Positions 1-8,705 of a stretch of 64,000 bases of DNA are shown here, piece after piece (within the stretch, counting starts at the first letter, position 1; every line of letters begins with the position of its first letter). Location: contig NZ_CP147407.1 in the NCBI RefSeq assembly GCF_037201815.1, positions 3,294,723 to 3,358,722 on the forward strand, given 5' to 3'. The DNA is from Metabacillus sp. FJAT-52054 (lineage in GTDB: Bacteria > Bacillota > Bacilli > Bacillales > Bacillaceae). The position numbers were made by a program, and so were the translations under genes. A model generated the notes under the pieces. It saw only the letters and a list, made by a program, of their open reading frames with translations, made no database searches and was not told where the DNA came from.

Positions 1-33
1 AACCAATACCTGACCTTATAGGAGGACGGATTT

Positions 34-1164
34 ATGATTATAGGTGTACCTAAAGAAATTAAAAACAACGAAAACCGCGTTGCGCTGACTCCAGGCGGAG
101 CAGCACAGTTTACAGCAGCCGGGCATCGTGTTCTTGTAGAAAAAGAAGCTGGCTTAGGAAGCGGCTTTACAAATGAAGCTTATTTGGAAGCAGGCGCAGA
201 GATAATTGAGATGGCAGCTGATGTATGGGCTCAATCCGATATGATTATGAAAGTAAAAGAGCCTTTGCAGCCAGAGTACGTATTTTTCCGCGAGGGTCTG
301 ATTCTTTTCACTTACCTTCACCTTGCAGCTGAGCCGGAACTTGCACTTGCTCTAAAACAATCCGGTGTAATCTCGATTGCCTATGAAACTGTTTCAGCAG
401 GACGCACCCTTCCATTGCTTACACCGATGAGTGAAGTGGCAGGACGCATGTCCGCTCAAATCGGTGCCCAATTCCTTGAGAAGCCTAAAGGCGGAAAAGG
501 GATTCTGCTTGCAGGAGTTCCCGGAGTGAGCCGCGGTAAAGTTACAATCATTGGCGGAGGAGTAGTCGGAACAAACGCAGCCAAAATGGCAATCGGTCTT
601 GGAGCGGATGTAACCATTATCGATTTAAGTGCTGACCGTCTGCGTGAATTGGACGATATTTTCGGCACTCAGATTAAAACACTTATGTCCAATCCAATCA
701 ACATTGCACAAGCAGTTGCTGAATCCGACTTGCTTATCTGCGCGGTTCTTATTCCTGGCGCAAAAGCACCGACTCTTGTAACCGAGGAAATGGTAAAAAG
801 CATGCAGCCTGGTTCTGTCATCGTTGACGTAGCGATTGACCAGGGAGGAATAGTTGAAACCGTTGACCACATCACAACTCATGACCAGCCAACTTATGAA
901 AAGCACGGCGTCGTTCATTATGCTGTTGCCAACATGCCTGGTGCAGTGCCGAGAACTTCTACAATGGCCCTAACTAACGTGACCGTACCTTACGCATTGC
1001 AAATTGCCAATAAAGGTGTATATAAAGCGATCACAGAAAATATCGCCCTTAAAGCAGGCCTGAACACTGCTAATGGGGAGATTACGTACGCAGCTGTTGC
1101 TCGTGATCTTGGCTTCACATATGTACCTGCGGAAGTTGCTTTGGATAAAGAATTGACTGTATAA
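34..1164 (+). CDS. ald: Alanine dehydrogenase
   Basis: Catalyses reversible NAD-dependent deamination of L-alanine to pyruvate and ammonium in the cytosol; in Bacillus it supports alanine use and normal sporulation. The 376-residue length fits the family. Lys75 (in KVKEPL) and His96 (in YLHLAAE) match the catalytic Lys/His pair of known Ald enzymes. A Rossmann nucleotide-binding glycine motif ([12 protein letters not shown]) lies near residues 170-182. The ATG at 34 follows a strong Shine-Dalgarno (taggagga, 19-26). A hairpin terminator follows at once, so it appears monocistronic; its promoter lies outside the window. Very confident by motif and length. Confidence 0.97.
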   Translation: MIIGVPKEIKNNENRVALTPGGAAQFTAAGHRVLVEKEAGLGSGFTNEAYLEAGAEIIEMAADVWAQSDMIMKVKEPLQPEYVFFREGLILFTYLHLAAEPELALALKQSGVISIAYETVSAGRTLPLLTPMSEVAGRMSAQIGAQFLEKPKGGKGILLAGVPGVSRGKVTIIGGGVVGTNAAKMAIGLGADVTIIDLSADRLRELDDIFGTQIKTLMSNPINIAQAVAESDLLICAVLIPGAKAPTLVTEEMVKSMQPGSVIVDVAIDQGGIVETVDHITTHDQPTYEKHGVVHYAVANMPGAVPRTSTMALTNVTVPYALQIANKGVYKAITENIALKAGLNTANGEITYAAVARDLGFTYVPAEVALDKELTV

Positions 1165-1175
1165 CCTCTGTTGAA

Positions 1176-1206
1176 AAGGAAGATGCGCTGAGCATCTTCC
1201 TTTTTT
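1176..1206 (+). terminator. Rho-independent terminator of ald
   Basis: A perfect stem (ggaagatgc / gcatcttcc) with a short loop is followed by a run of six T, directly downstream of ald. Confidence 0.9.
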
Positions 1207-1249
1207 ATAGTCAAAAGATGCGCTACACTAGCCGAGGGAGGCGATTTCA

Positions 1250-1702
1250 ATGGCAGAACACAGCTTTTTGCTTCAGGCAACATGGCCCGGCGGAAGAAAT
1301 AGTGTCGGGGAAATACAAACCGGACATTTAAAGACAGCCATTTCCATCCCTCCGGAAATGGATGGACCGGGTGAGGGAACAAATCCGGATGAAATGCTTT
1401 TAGGGGCAGCAGCAACTTGTTATATCATTACACTCGCTGCGATGCTTGAAAGAAATTCAATCCCTGTAGAAAGTCTCACGATGGAGTCTGAGGGAATCGT
1501 CGAGGTGATAAAGGGATATATCACGTACAAAAAAATCATTCACCGCCCTGATTTGATTCTAGCATCTGATGCGGAAGAAAAAGAGATCCGACTGGCTCAA
1601 AGGCTGGCAGAAAAAGCAGAGCAGTCCTGCATGATTTCACGAGCGCTTAAAGGCAATGTATCCATCGAATTAGAAGCTCATATAGAAAAAAATTCAAAAT
1701 AA
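1250..1702 (+). CDS. OsmC/Ohr-family peroxiredoxin-like protein
   Basis: 150-residue OsmC-fold protein. This family reduces organic hydroperoxides with two conserved cysteines: one on the central helix (here in the segment GAAATCYIITLAAML, about residue 62) and one later (AEQSCMISRALKGN, about residue 127). Both are present, so a peroxidase-type activity is plausible. The length and the segment after the first Cys fit the OsmC branch annotated in Firmicutes as a small peroxiredoxin-like protein rather than classical Ohr. The ATG at 1250 has a good RBS (gggaggcg). Single gene between two terminators; convergent with the kinase gene downstream. The substrate is not deducible. Confidence 0.85.
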   Translation: MAEHSFLLQATWPGGRNSVGEIQTGHLKTAISIPPEMDGPGEGTNPDEMLLGAAATCYIITLAAMLERNSIPVESLTMESEGIVEVIKGYITYKKIIHRPDLILASDAEEKEIRLAQRLAEKAEQSCMISRALKGNVSIELEAHIEKNSK

Positions 1703-1726
1703 AGCGGCCATAAGGCCGCTTTATTA
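1699..1726. terminator. Bidirectional terminator between OsmC gene and histidine kinase
   Basis: A near-perfect palindrome (aataaagcggcc / ggccgctttatt) has A-runs on the left and T/A-runs on the right. It overlaps the stop codons of both convergent genes and can serve both strands. Confidence 0.85.
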
Positions 1727-3499
1727 AATAAATCTCTTTTTTGCTTCTTCAATTGGATCTAAAGGAAGCAGAATGGTAACGGTTGTCCCTTTTCTCAATT
1801 CACTCTGAAATTGAATTTTCCCTCTATGCTCATCTTTTACAATTTTGTAGCATACCGTCAGACCTAAGCCTGTCCCTCGCTCTTTCGTTGTGAAGAATGG
1901 TTCCCCTAGTTTTTCAATCCGGTCAGGTTCAATGCCTTCTCCCTCATCCTTCAAAATAAATTGTGCATAGCCATCAGCTGTCAGTGAGCAATAGATGGTC
2001 ATCATCCCGCCAAATTCCATTGCTTCAATTGAATTTTTAATTAAGTTCATGAAGACCTGCTTTAGATGATTTTTATTGCACATGATATACAGTTCCGGAT
2101 CAGCGGTAATGCTGAATTGTACGTGAGCAGCTTTGGCTGTCTCCTCCATAAGCAAGACAACATCATCCAATATCTCTGCAGCTTTTTCTTTTTTAAAAGT
2201 TTTGCCTTGAGGCTTTGCAATCAGCAAAAGCTCATCAATAACTTCATTAATCCGATCGATCTCCTCCGCCATGACTCGAAGATGATTTCGATGCTTCAGG
2301 TTTTCATCCTCACCTAAAAATTGAACAAACCCTTTAAGCGAGGTAAGCGGGTTCCTTATTTCATGAGCAACGCCCGCTGCCAGCTCTCCTACAACACTCA
2401 TTTTCTCTGTTTTTAAAAAGTATTCTTCGTCCCGTTTCCTTTGGCTGATGTCATTTCCAATACATAAAATCAGCTGTTTCCCTTCAAGGGTTACGGGAAT
2501 TTTCAGAACTTCTACCCACTTGACCTGGCCTCTTAAATCGACAATTTTATCTAGTTTTTCATATTTTGGTTTGATCCCAAGCAGAACCTTCTTCTCTTCC
2601 ATTTCTATTTTTACTGCCTGAACACTTCGGGGATTCAGCTCCAGGTCTGTTTTATTCAGAAGATCTTCCACATCCATATCATAAAGTGAAGCCATGGCTT
2701 CATTAGCGATAATGTACTGGTGGTCTTCATTTTTCACATAAATATAGTTGGGATTGAGATTCATAATTTTATGAAGGAGATTTTTTTGCTCCTTCAAACC
2801 GCGGGTAAGATTTTGAATAAGACCAATAAAGATGATTAGAGTAAGCAATATAGATGAAAAACCTGACACAAAAAGCGGAAGGATTTTATACCCGCTTAAA
2901 AGTCCGATCGTGATAACACTGAAAACAGTTATGCTTAAATACAAGCTAAATAAGCGATGTTCCTTTACAGCCAGGAATATGGAGAAAAATATTAAAGTGA
3001 AGGCAACAAATAAGGTTAAGCTCGTGTTCAGTACAAACAGCCACTGCCAATCTCCAAAAATAGGATAATAGTGATTAGGGTACTGTTTGCCAGGGTAATA
3101 CATCTCAAGCCCTCGCACTCCTAAGGCTGTGTTGCTGAGCACATAAACAGCGGTGCTTAACATAAAGGAGAAAATCAAGACGAGCCGAAGCGGCCAAAGG
3201 AAAACCTTTTTGGAGAACAGACTCACTTTGCTGTAGCGGGTGAGAAGAATGTACATGAAATAACAGACCACTGGAAAATTAAAAATAATGCCAAAGCGGA
3301 AAAATGTGAAATATCTTTTGGCCTCTTCAATTTCAAATAACTCCACCCCATATAGAATGGATAAGTCTAATTGCCAAAAAGCAAGCAATAGGAGAAAACT
3401 GATGGCAACTTGAAAAAAAGGAGTGCGATTGTGAAATAAAATCACAACACCTAATACGAAAGGAATGATCGCAATAATAGCCAATAACGTAAAGTACAT
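1724..3499 (-). CDS. Membrane PAS-domain sensor histidine kinase, orphan (sporulation-kinase-like)
   Basis: 591 residues. About seven hydrophobic segments fill residues 1-230, followed by a PAS domain (about 241-355) and the DHp phospho-acceptor helix with the H-box AAGVAHEIRNPLTSLKG (His379). The HATPase domain carries an N-box (NLIKNSIEAM), a G1 box (DEGEGIEPD) and a G2 box (GTGLGLTV). All catalytic boxes look intact. No response regulator lies next to it, as for the orphan kinases that feed the Spo0 phosphorelay in Bacillus (KinA-E type). The domain order and the H-box wording are closest to that group, but the partner and ligand are inference. The ATG at 3499 opens directly into the first membrane helix. 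Confidence 0.88.
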   Translation of the reverse strand: MYFTLLAIIAIIPFVLGVVILFHNRTPFFQVAISFLLLLAFWQLDLSILYGVELFEIEEAKRYFTFFRFGIIFNFPVVCYFMYILLTRYSKVSLFSKKVFLWPLRLVLIFSFMLSTAVYVLSNTALGVRGLEMYYPGKQYPNHYYPIFGDWQWLFVLNTSLTLFVAFTLIFFSIFLAVKEHRLFSLYLSITVFSVITIGLLSGYKILPLFVSGFSSILLTLIIFIGLIQNLTRGLKEQKNLLHKIMNLNPNYIYVKNEDHQYIIANEAMASLYDMDVEDLLNKTDLELNPRSVQAVKIEMEEKKVLLGIKPKYEKLDKIVDLRGQVKWVEVLKIPVTLEGKQLILCIGNDISQRKRDEEYFLKTEKMSVVGELAAGVAHEIRNPLTSLKGFVQFLGEDENLKHRNHLRVMAEEIDRINEVIDELLLIAKPQGKTFKKEKAAEILDDVVLLMEETAKAAHVQFSITADPELYIMCNKNHLKQVFMNLIKNSIEAMEFGGMMTIYCSLTADGYAQFILKDEGEGIEPDRIEKLGEPFFTTKERGTGLGLTVCYKIVKDEHRGKIQFQSELRKGTTVTILLPLDPIEEAKKRFI

Positions 3500-3654
3500 G
3501 TAGTCTACACTCCATTAAATCCTCGGTAATTAGATTGCTGTAAATATGCCAGCATAGTATTTATTATAACAATGTAGGAGCGGTTTCGCGCCCCCTATAA
3601 CGAAAGTTTTTTATTTTTCAAGTATTAATTTTTTCCAAAAACAAAAATAAAGCA

Positions 3655-4251
3655 TTAGTCCCAGGAAAATCTCTCCTCTTTCCAAGGGTTTCCGTTCATA
3701 TGGTAGCCGTTTTTTTCCCAGAATCCAGGATGATTTTGCTTTGTAAATTGAATTCCCCTAAGCCATTTAGCGCTTTTCCAAAAATAAAGATGCGGAAAAA
3801 CTGCTCTGATCGGGTATCCATGCTCTGGCGTTAATGGTTTACCATCATGAGAATGAGCCAGCAGACTTGTCTCCTTCAGAAAGTCTTCTAACGGAAGATT
3901 TGCCGTCCATCCTTCCTCGGCATGGAGAACAACAAATCCTGTTTCGCCGCTGACTCCCGCTGCATGAGCTATATCCCTTGCTCTAACACCTGTCCATTGA
4001 TTATCAAGTCTGGACCATCCCGTTACACAATGAATATCATTGGAGATAGTTGCTTGAGGAAATTCCATCAAATCCTCAAAACTTAGAAGCAAAGGCTTCT
4101 CTACAAGTCCGTAAACCTGAAGATTCCAGCTCTTCAATTCGCGATATTCCGGAACCGAACCGGCGTGCAGAACCGGAAAGGTTTTCGTTACATGCTGGTT
4201 AGGAGGTACACGTTCTGAATTAGCATGGGCTTTGGATTTGCCGAAGTACAT
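3655..4251 (-). CDS. yuiH: Sulfite-oxidase-like molybdopterin oxidoreductase YuiH
   Basis: 198-residue single-domain protein of the sulfite oxidase / MsrP molybdopterin fold. The molybdenum-ligating cysteine sits in the conserved HCVTGWSRLDN motif (about residue 76), and the C-terminal GYPIRAVFPHLYFWKSAKW segment is characteristic. No twin-arginine signal is visible, so it is probably cytosolic. The ATG at 4251 is preferred over the GTG at 4260: the Shine-Dalgarno aaggcggtg sits at proper distance from the ATG, and the resulting length matches my memory of B. subtilis YuiH. Divergent from bioY, as in B. subtilis. The physiological substrate of this subfamily is unknown to me. Confidence 0.9.
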   Translation of the reverse strand: MYFGKSKAHANSERVPPNQHVTKTFPVLHAGSVPEYRELKSWNLQVYGLVEKPLLLSFEDLMEFPQATISNDIHCVTGWSRLDNQWTGVRARDIAHAAGVSGETGFVVLHAEEGWTANLPLEDFLKETSLLAHSHDGKPLTPEHGYPIRAVFPHLYFWKSAKWLRGIQFTKQNHPGFWEKNGYHMNGNPWKEERFSWD

Positions 4252-4270
4252 TTTGTTCACCGCCTTTTTA

Positions 4271-4299
4271 TGTTAACCTTTAAATAATAGAAGTTGACA
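4271..4299 (+). promoter_or_regulatory. BirA operator overlapping the bioY promoter
   Basis: Two inverted half-sites, TGTTAACC (4271-4278) and AGTTGACA (4292-4299), are separated by 13 bp. This is the same architecture and almost the same wording as the B. subtilis biotin operator (TGTTAACC-N13-GGTTAACA). The right half contains a TTGACA (4294-4299) usable as the -35 box of bioY, with a weak -10 (tagtct, 4317-4322) 17 bp downstream. Occupancy by biotinyl-AMP-bound BirA would block transcription when biotin is plentiful. Confidence 0.8.
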
Positions 4300-4360
4300 T
4301 TAATAACACCTTCTATTAGTCTATATATAAAAGCCTATAGGTGTAAAGGAGAATTATGGG

Positions 4361-4954
4361 ATGGGTAGAAAATTTCAGACAATTGATTTAGTATACGCCA
4401 GCATGTTTGCCGCTTTAATGGCAGTCGGGGCAAATTTAACTTCATGGGTGCCGTTTTTGCAGGTTGCGGGAGTACCGCTGTCAATGGCTCCTTTTTTCTG
4501 TGTGCTTTCAGGGCTTTTGCTCGGTAGCCGTTTGGGAGCGGTATCTATGACGGTCTATGCACTTATAGGCGCTGCAGGTGCACCTGTCTTTGCTGGATTT
4601 TCTTCGGGATTTGGCATTCTTTTTGGAAAAACCGGCGGATTTATTCTTTCCTACATATTAGCCGCTTATGCAGCAGGAAAAATCGTAGAATGGAACAAAA
4701 ATCCGAAGCTTCCGGTATTTATGGCCGCTGCATTTGCAGGAATCATCGTAATTTACTTGTTCGGAACAACCTACATGTATGCAATCATCAATTATGTAGC
4801 AGGGGCCAAGCTTTCCTACTTGGCAGCATGGCAGATCATGGTATGGTTCGCCGTTAAAGATGTTGTGTTCACCATCTTCGCAGCCCTTATCACTCCGCGT
4901 ATCTATCATCAGGTAAAAAAGGGAAACCGTCAAACAAAACAGCGGGCAGCATAA
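4361..4954 (+). CDS. bioY: Biotin transporter BioY (YuiG)
   Basis: 197-residue integral membrane protein, the S (substrate-binding) component of an ECF-type biotin transporter. Six hydrophobic segments are visible. The conserved BioY elements include the N-terminal ASMFAALMAVGANL helix, VPLSMAPFFCVLSGLLLG, and a glycine-rich GFSSGFGILFGKTGGFILSY loop. It works alone or with an EcfAAT module; none is encoded nearby. The operator just upstream predicts repression by BirA in biotin excess. The ATG at 4361 follows aaaggag. Strong terminator downstream. Confidence 0.93.
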   Translation: MGRKFQTIDLVYASMFAALMAVGANLTSWVPFLQVAGVPLSMAPFFCVLSGLLLGSRLGAVSMTVYALIGAAGAPVFAGFSSGFGILFGKTGGFILSYILAAYAAGKIVEWNKNPKLPVFMAAAFAGIIVIYLFGTTYMYAIINYVAGAKLSYLAAWQIMVWFAVKDVVFTIFAALITPRIYHQVKKGNRQTKQRAA

Positions 4955-4965
4955 AGGGATATATA

Positions 4966-5000
4966 GGAAGGCAGCCGGGAGCTGCCTTCCTTTTTTTTTT
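4966..5000 (+). terminator. bioY terminator
   Basis: A 10-bp stem (ggaaggcagc / gctgccttcc) is followed by ten T, directly after bioY and just before the large repeat array. Confidence 0.93.
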
Positions 5001-5009
5001 GCGGCTGAA

Positions 5010-6241
5010 GCGGATATCGGACTCTTGTACTCTTTTATCGGCCACTCACATGCGCATATCGGACACTCGCTCTCATTTATCGGACACTGATTACCGGATA
5101 TCGCTCATTCACGCGCATATCGGACTCTTGTTTTCTTTTATCGGCCACTCACACGCGCATATCGGACACTCGCTCTCATTTATCGGACACTGATTACCGA
5201 TATCGCTCATTCACGCGCATATCGGACTCTTGTACTCTTTTATCGGCCACTCACATGCGCATATCGGACACTCGCTCTCATTTATCGGACACTGATTACC
5301 GGATATCGCTCATTCACGCGGATATCGGACTCTTGTACTCTTTTATCGGCCACTCACATGCGCATATCGGACACTCGCTCTCATTTATCGGACACTGATT
5401 ACCGGATATCGCTCATTCACGCGGATATCGGACTCTTGTACTCTTTTATCGGCCACTCACATGCGCATATCGGACACTCGCTCTCATTTATCGGACACTG
5501 ATTACCGGATATCGCTCATTCACGCGGATATCGGACTCTTGTACTCTTTTATCGGCCACTCACATGCGCATATCGGACACTCGCTCTCATTTATCGGACA
5601 CTGATTACCGGATATCGCTCATTCACGCGGATATCGGACTCTTGTACTCTTTTATCGGCCACTCACATGCGCATATCGGACACTCGCTCTCATTTATCGG
5701 ACACTGATTACCGGATATCGCTCATTCACGCGGATATCGGACTCTTGTACTCTTTTATCGGCCACTCACATGCGCATATCGGACACTCGCTCTCATTTAT
5801 CGGACACTGATTACCGGATATCGCTCATTCACGCGGATATCGGACTCTTGTACTCTTTTATCGGCCACTCACATGCGCATATCGGACACTCGCTCTCATT
5901 TATCGGACACTGATTACCGGATATCGCTCATTCACGCGGATATCGGACTCTTGTACTCTTTTATCGGCCACTCACATGCGCATATCGGACACTCGCTCTC
6001 ATTTATCGGACACTGATTACCGGATATCGCTCATTCACGCGGATATCGGACTCTTGTACTCTTTTATCGGCCACTCACACGCTCATATCGGACACTCGCT
6101 CACGTTTATCGGACATTCGCTCCCATTTATCGGACACTGATTACCGGATATCGCTCATTCACGCGGATATCGGACTCTTGTTCTCTTTTATCGGCCACTC
6201 ACATGCGCATATCGGACACTTGCTCTCATTTATCGGACACG
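5010..6241. repeat. Array A: nested tandem repeat, 103-bp units built of 21-bp subunits
   Basis: Twelve head-to-tail units start at 5010, 5113, 5215, 5318, 5421, 5524, 5627, 5730, 5833, 5936, 6039 and 6163. Spacing is 103 bp, except one 102-bp unit (single G missing near 5200) and one 124-bp unit (6039) with an extra subunit; the last unit is partial. The seven units from 5318 to 6038 look identical. Each unit holds five copies of a TATCG(G) core at offsets 5, 26, 47, 68 and 89 (steps 21, 21, 21, 21, then 19 to the next unit), giving about 60 cores in all. The period is not a multiple of three and stops recur, so the array is not protein-coding. It fills the gap between the bioY terminator and the promoter of the small gene at 6520. 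Confidence 0.97.
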
Positions 6242-6411
6242 GCTTTCACTCACTGCTCTTTTCTAAGCGTCCGCTCCTCGGGTTGCTGTTCATCTATTTC
6301 AAAACAGCATCGCATGCCAAAATACCCTTTTCAATCAAGCGAAATTGGAGAAATCATACAACTTACAGATCATTACTGCATAAAATATCAGGGAAAAATA
6401 AACAAAATGGG

Positions 6412-6440
6412 TTGAATTGCCCTGGGATTTGAGGTATTCT
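6412..6440 (+). promoter_or_regulatory. Sigma-A-type promoter of the small gene at 6520
   Basis: TTGAAT (6412-6417), 17-bp spacer, TATTCT (6435-6440). A leader of about 75 nt follows before the start codon; it contains an unexplained gccgccggagg stretch near 6451. Confidence 0.5.
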
Positions 6441-6519
6441 AATAACTATTGCCGCCGGAGGTATAAATAGAGCTCCATTTTGGCATAATGCAAGTATCGT
6501 AATAAAAGAGGTGAAGATC

Positions 6520-6681
6520 ATGTCTGGATTAGCGATTAAACGCTATTTTTTGAGTGAGCTGGACCGCGAACAATATGAAACAGAAGTATTACATTATACC
6601 CCATCTGCAGCCGATTATTTGTTCGACTGGGACGACGCTGAACTCCTTAACGCATGGAAAAATATACAATTGCAAGCATAA
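6520..6681 (+). CDS. Small acidic protein of unknown function (53 aa)
   Basis: A 53-codon gene with an ATG at 6520, a good RBS (agaggtgaag, 6508-6517) and its own terminator at 6687-6715. The product starts MSGLAIKRYFLSELDREQ and ends in an acidic/aromatic tail with FDWDDAELLNAWKN. No signal peptide, membrane helix or Cys motif is present. I do not recognise the family. The complete transcription unit (promoter, RBS, terminator) argues that it is real. Confidence 0.75.
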   Translation: MSGLAIKRYFLSELDREQYETEVLHYTPSAADYLFDWDDAELLNAWKNIQLQA

Positions 6682-6686
6682 TATCT

Positions 6687-6715
6687 GACTGCCGGAGGAT
6701 TCCGGCAGTCTTTTT
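6687..6715 (+). terminator. Terminator of the 53-aa gene
   Basis: Stem gactgccgga / tccggcagtc followed by five T. Confidence 0.88.
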
Positions 6716-6728
6716 ATTTCTGCAAACG

Positions 6729-6760
6729 AAAAAGGGCCCCTAGAGAAGGCCCTTTTTCCA
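6729..6760 (-). terminator. yuiF terminator
   Basis: Stem aaaagggcc / ggcccttttt with an 8-nt loop, downstream of the minus-strand yuiF; the T-run lies on the minus strand. Confidence 0.85.
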
Positions 6761-6806
6761 ATCATGGCTATATATAAAGTCTTTAAAAACAGACGATATA
6801 CCGAAG

Positions 6807-8135
6807 TCAGAGAACCATTGCCGCTATCCATCCAAACAGGATAAGCGGAATGTTATAGAGGAGAAATGTCGGAACAGTAGTATCCCAGACATGGTCATGC
6901 TGTCCATCTGCATTTAAGCCCGATGTGGGACCAAGTGTACTGTCCGATACAGGTGAACCTGCGTCTCCAAGTGCACCTGCCGTTCCAATAATAGCGATCG
7001 TAGCTAAAGGACTAAAGCCGAGGTTTATACACAATGGGACAAATAAAGCTGTAATAATGGGAACCGTTGAAAAGGAAGACCCAATTCCCATCGTGACGAG
7101 CAGTCCAACTATAAGCATGAGCAGCGCAGCTAATGACTGGTTATCTCCGATTAGTGCTGAAGCACCTCTCACCATCTTCTCAATATGGCCGGTTTCTTCC
7201 ATTACACTGGCAAAGCCCGATGCAGCAAGCATAACGAATCCGATGAATGCCATCATCTGCATCCCTTTTGTCAGGATTCCATCTGCTTCCTTCCATTTCA
7301 TCGCGCCTGTAATATAGAGAACCGCAATTCCCGCAAGGGCTCCGAAAATCATTCCTCCCTCAATCTCCAGGTGTGACAGGTATAACTGAACAGCAAGGGA
7401 TATAATAATGGCCGCTGCCGCAAAGCTGAGAGATTTTTTAGAAAAGGCTACTGCCTCTGCCCCTGTAATTTCACGATCTTCATAAATCCTTTTCTTTCTA
7501 TAGAAAAAGAAAGCAAGTATTAAGCCGGTTACCATTCCTAAAGAAGGAATGAGCATGGCATCTGGAATATCCGAAAGTTTAATAGCAAGTCCCGCTTGCT
7601 TCATATTATCTCTTAAAATCCCATGAAAAATTGCTCCGAAACCTGCTTGAATATACATATACGGTGTAATTAAACCAAATGTAATAACAGCAGCCACAAG
7701 TCTTCGGTCAATTTGAAGCTGATTAAAGATCTTTAATAGAGGCGGAATTAAAACGGGAATAAACGCGATATGAACAGGTACGATATTTTGAGAAGAAATC
7801 GAAACCAGCAGGATGATGAATAAGATCAAAACCTTGGAAAGAGTTTTTCTATTCGATTCTCCTTCTCTGCCTACTAGTTTAATCGCAAAGTGCACCATTG
7901 CATCCGGCAGCCCGGTTTTAGTAAGCGCAACGGCAAATGCACCAAGTGATGCATAGCTGAGAGCGACTGCAGCATTTCCTCCCAATCCGGAAGTAAAAGC
8001 TTCTCCAATTGTTTTTATATCCAAGCCGCTTGCGAACCCCCCTGCCAATGCACCGATAATCAGAGAAAATACAACATTTACTCTGACAAGGCTTAGCACT
8101 AGAAGAACGGCAACAGCTAAAATGACAGCATTCAT
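6807..8135 (-). CDS. yuiF: Na+/H+ antiporter-family transporter YuiF
   Basis: 442-residue membrane protein with about 11-12 hydrophobic segments, of the NhaC/Na_H_antiport family. Characteristic stretches are the early VVFSLIIGALAGGFASGLD loop and the later GIGSSFSTVPIITALFVPL and GTAGALGDAGSPVSDSTLGPT signatures, which line the transport path in this family. B. subtilis YuiF is annotated as a putative amino-acid transporter, so the substrate (Na+/H+ or an organic ion) is open. The ATG at 8135 has a perfect RBS (tggagg). It is flanked by its own terminator. Confidence 0.88.
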   Translation of the reverse strand: MNAVILAVAVLLVLSLVRVNVVFSLIIGALAGGFASGLDIKTIGEAFTSGLGGNAAVALSYASLGAFAVALTKTGLPDAMVHFAIKLVGREGESNRKTLSKVLILFIILLVSISSQNIVPVHIAFIPVLIPPLLKIFNQLQIDRRLVAAVITFGLITPYMYIQAGFGAIFHGILRDNMKQAGLAIKLSDIPDAMLIPSLGMVTGLILAFFFYRKKRIYEDREITGAEAVAFSKKSLSFAAAAIIISLAVQLYLSHLEIEGGMIFGALAGIAVLYITGAMKWKEADGILTKGMQMMAFIGFVMLAASGFASVMEETGHIEKMVRGASALIGDNQSLAALLMLIVGLLVTMGIGSSFSTVPIITALFVPLCINLGFSPLATIAIIGTAGALGDAGSPVSDSTLGPTSGLNADGQHDHVWDTTVPTFLLYNIPLILFGWIAAMVL

Positions 8136-8275
8136 AACAGAACCTCCAAAAATCCTTTAGTTTGCTAATATGGTAGAGCAATAAAATGACATGTTCCTAA
8201 ATTATCACAGAATGAGAACCTATGTCAACGGTTTGTTTTATCACATTAGTATGTTAAAGGAATTTTCCAATAGAA

Positions 8276-8307
8276 AAGACCGGATCCTTGATCGATCCGG
8301 CCTGTTT
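8276..8307 (-). terminator. Terminator downstream of the Gly/Phe-rich protein gene
   Basis: On the minus strand, gccggatcgatcaaggatccgg forms a stem followed by tcttttct. Confidence 0.75.
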
Positions 8308-8311
8308 CTAA

Positions 8312-8611
8312 TTAATAATAAGGGTATCCATAATATGGATACGGATAATACGGATATCCATAGCCATACCCATAATAAGGGCTCAGTAAGGCAGAAGCAG
8401 CTAATCCTCCCGCCAAGCCCAAGGGAAAGCCGTAGCCAAATGGCCCGAAGCCATATCCAAATCCGAATGGTCTTCCAAAGCCAAAGCCGAACGGACGGCC
8501 GAAGCCTCCAAAGCCAAAGCCCGGCCTTCCAAAGCCAAACCCTGGTCTTCCAAAGCCGCCAAAGCCAAATGGCCGCCTCATATCTTCATATAAATTAATT
8601 TGTTCACTCAT
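8312..8611 (-). CDS. Gly/Phe/Tyr/Pro-rich low-complexity protein, possibly a spore-coat or surface protein
   Basis: 99 residues. A 12-residue N-terminus (MSEQINLYEDMR) precedes repeats of FGFG and FGRP(G) over residues 15-55, then a short alanine/leucine segment (GLAGGLAASALLS), then a tail of GYGYPYYP-type tyrosine repeats. Such Gly-aromatic proteins in Bacillus are often spore-coat or exosporium components; that is inference from composition. The ATG at 8611 is favoured over the GTG at 8614 by RBS spacing (ggagg, 7 nt). Single-gene unit downstream of yuiE on the same strand, with its own terminator. Confidence 0.8.
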   Translation of the reverse strand: MSEQINLYEDMRRPFGFGGFGRPGFGFGRPGFGFGGFGRPFGFGFGRPFGFGYGFGPFGYGFPLGLAGGLAASALLSPYYGYGYGYPYYPYPYYGYPYY

Positions 8612-8705
8612 CACATAACCTCCAAAACTCTTTCTGTATAATCCTGCCTACTGTAAACTATGCAGTCGGATTGTCCAGAGAGTTAGGCGGAAGCCCTGTT
8701 TCTTG

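Noticed and set aside
5010..6241. Array A as a CRISPR array
   Set aside because: Repeats and fillers are both about 10 bp, fillers repeat between units, and there are no cas genes in the window.
4999..6432. Open frames over array A (64, 84 and 70 codons)
   Set aside because: Products of the repeat (HIGHS, HLSDT words); the 103-bp period shifts frame each unit and there is no RBS.
8191..8598. 135-codon plus-strand frame opposite the Gly/Phe-rich gene
   Set aside because: Shadow of the low-complexity codons (QSQ-type repeats); the minus-strand gene has the RBS and terminator.
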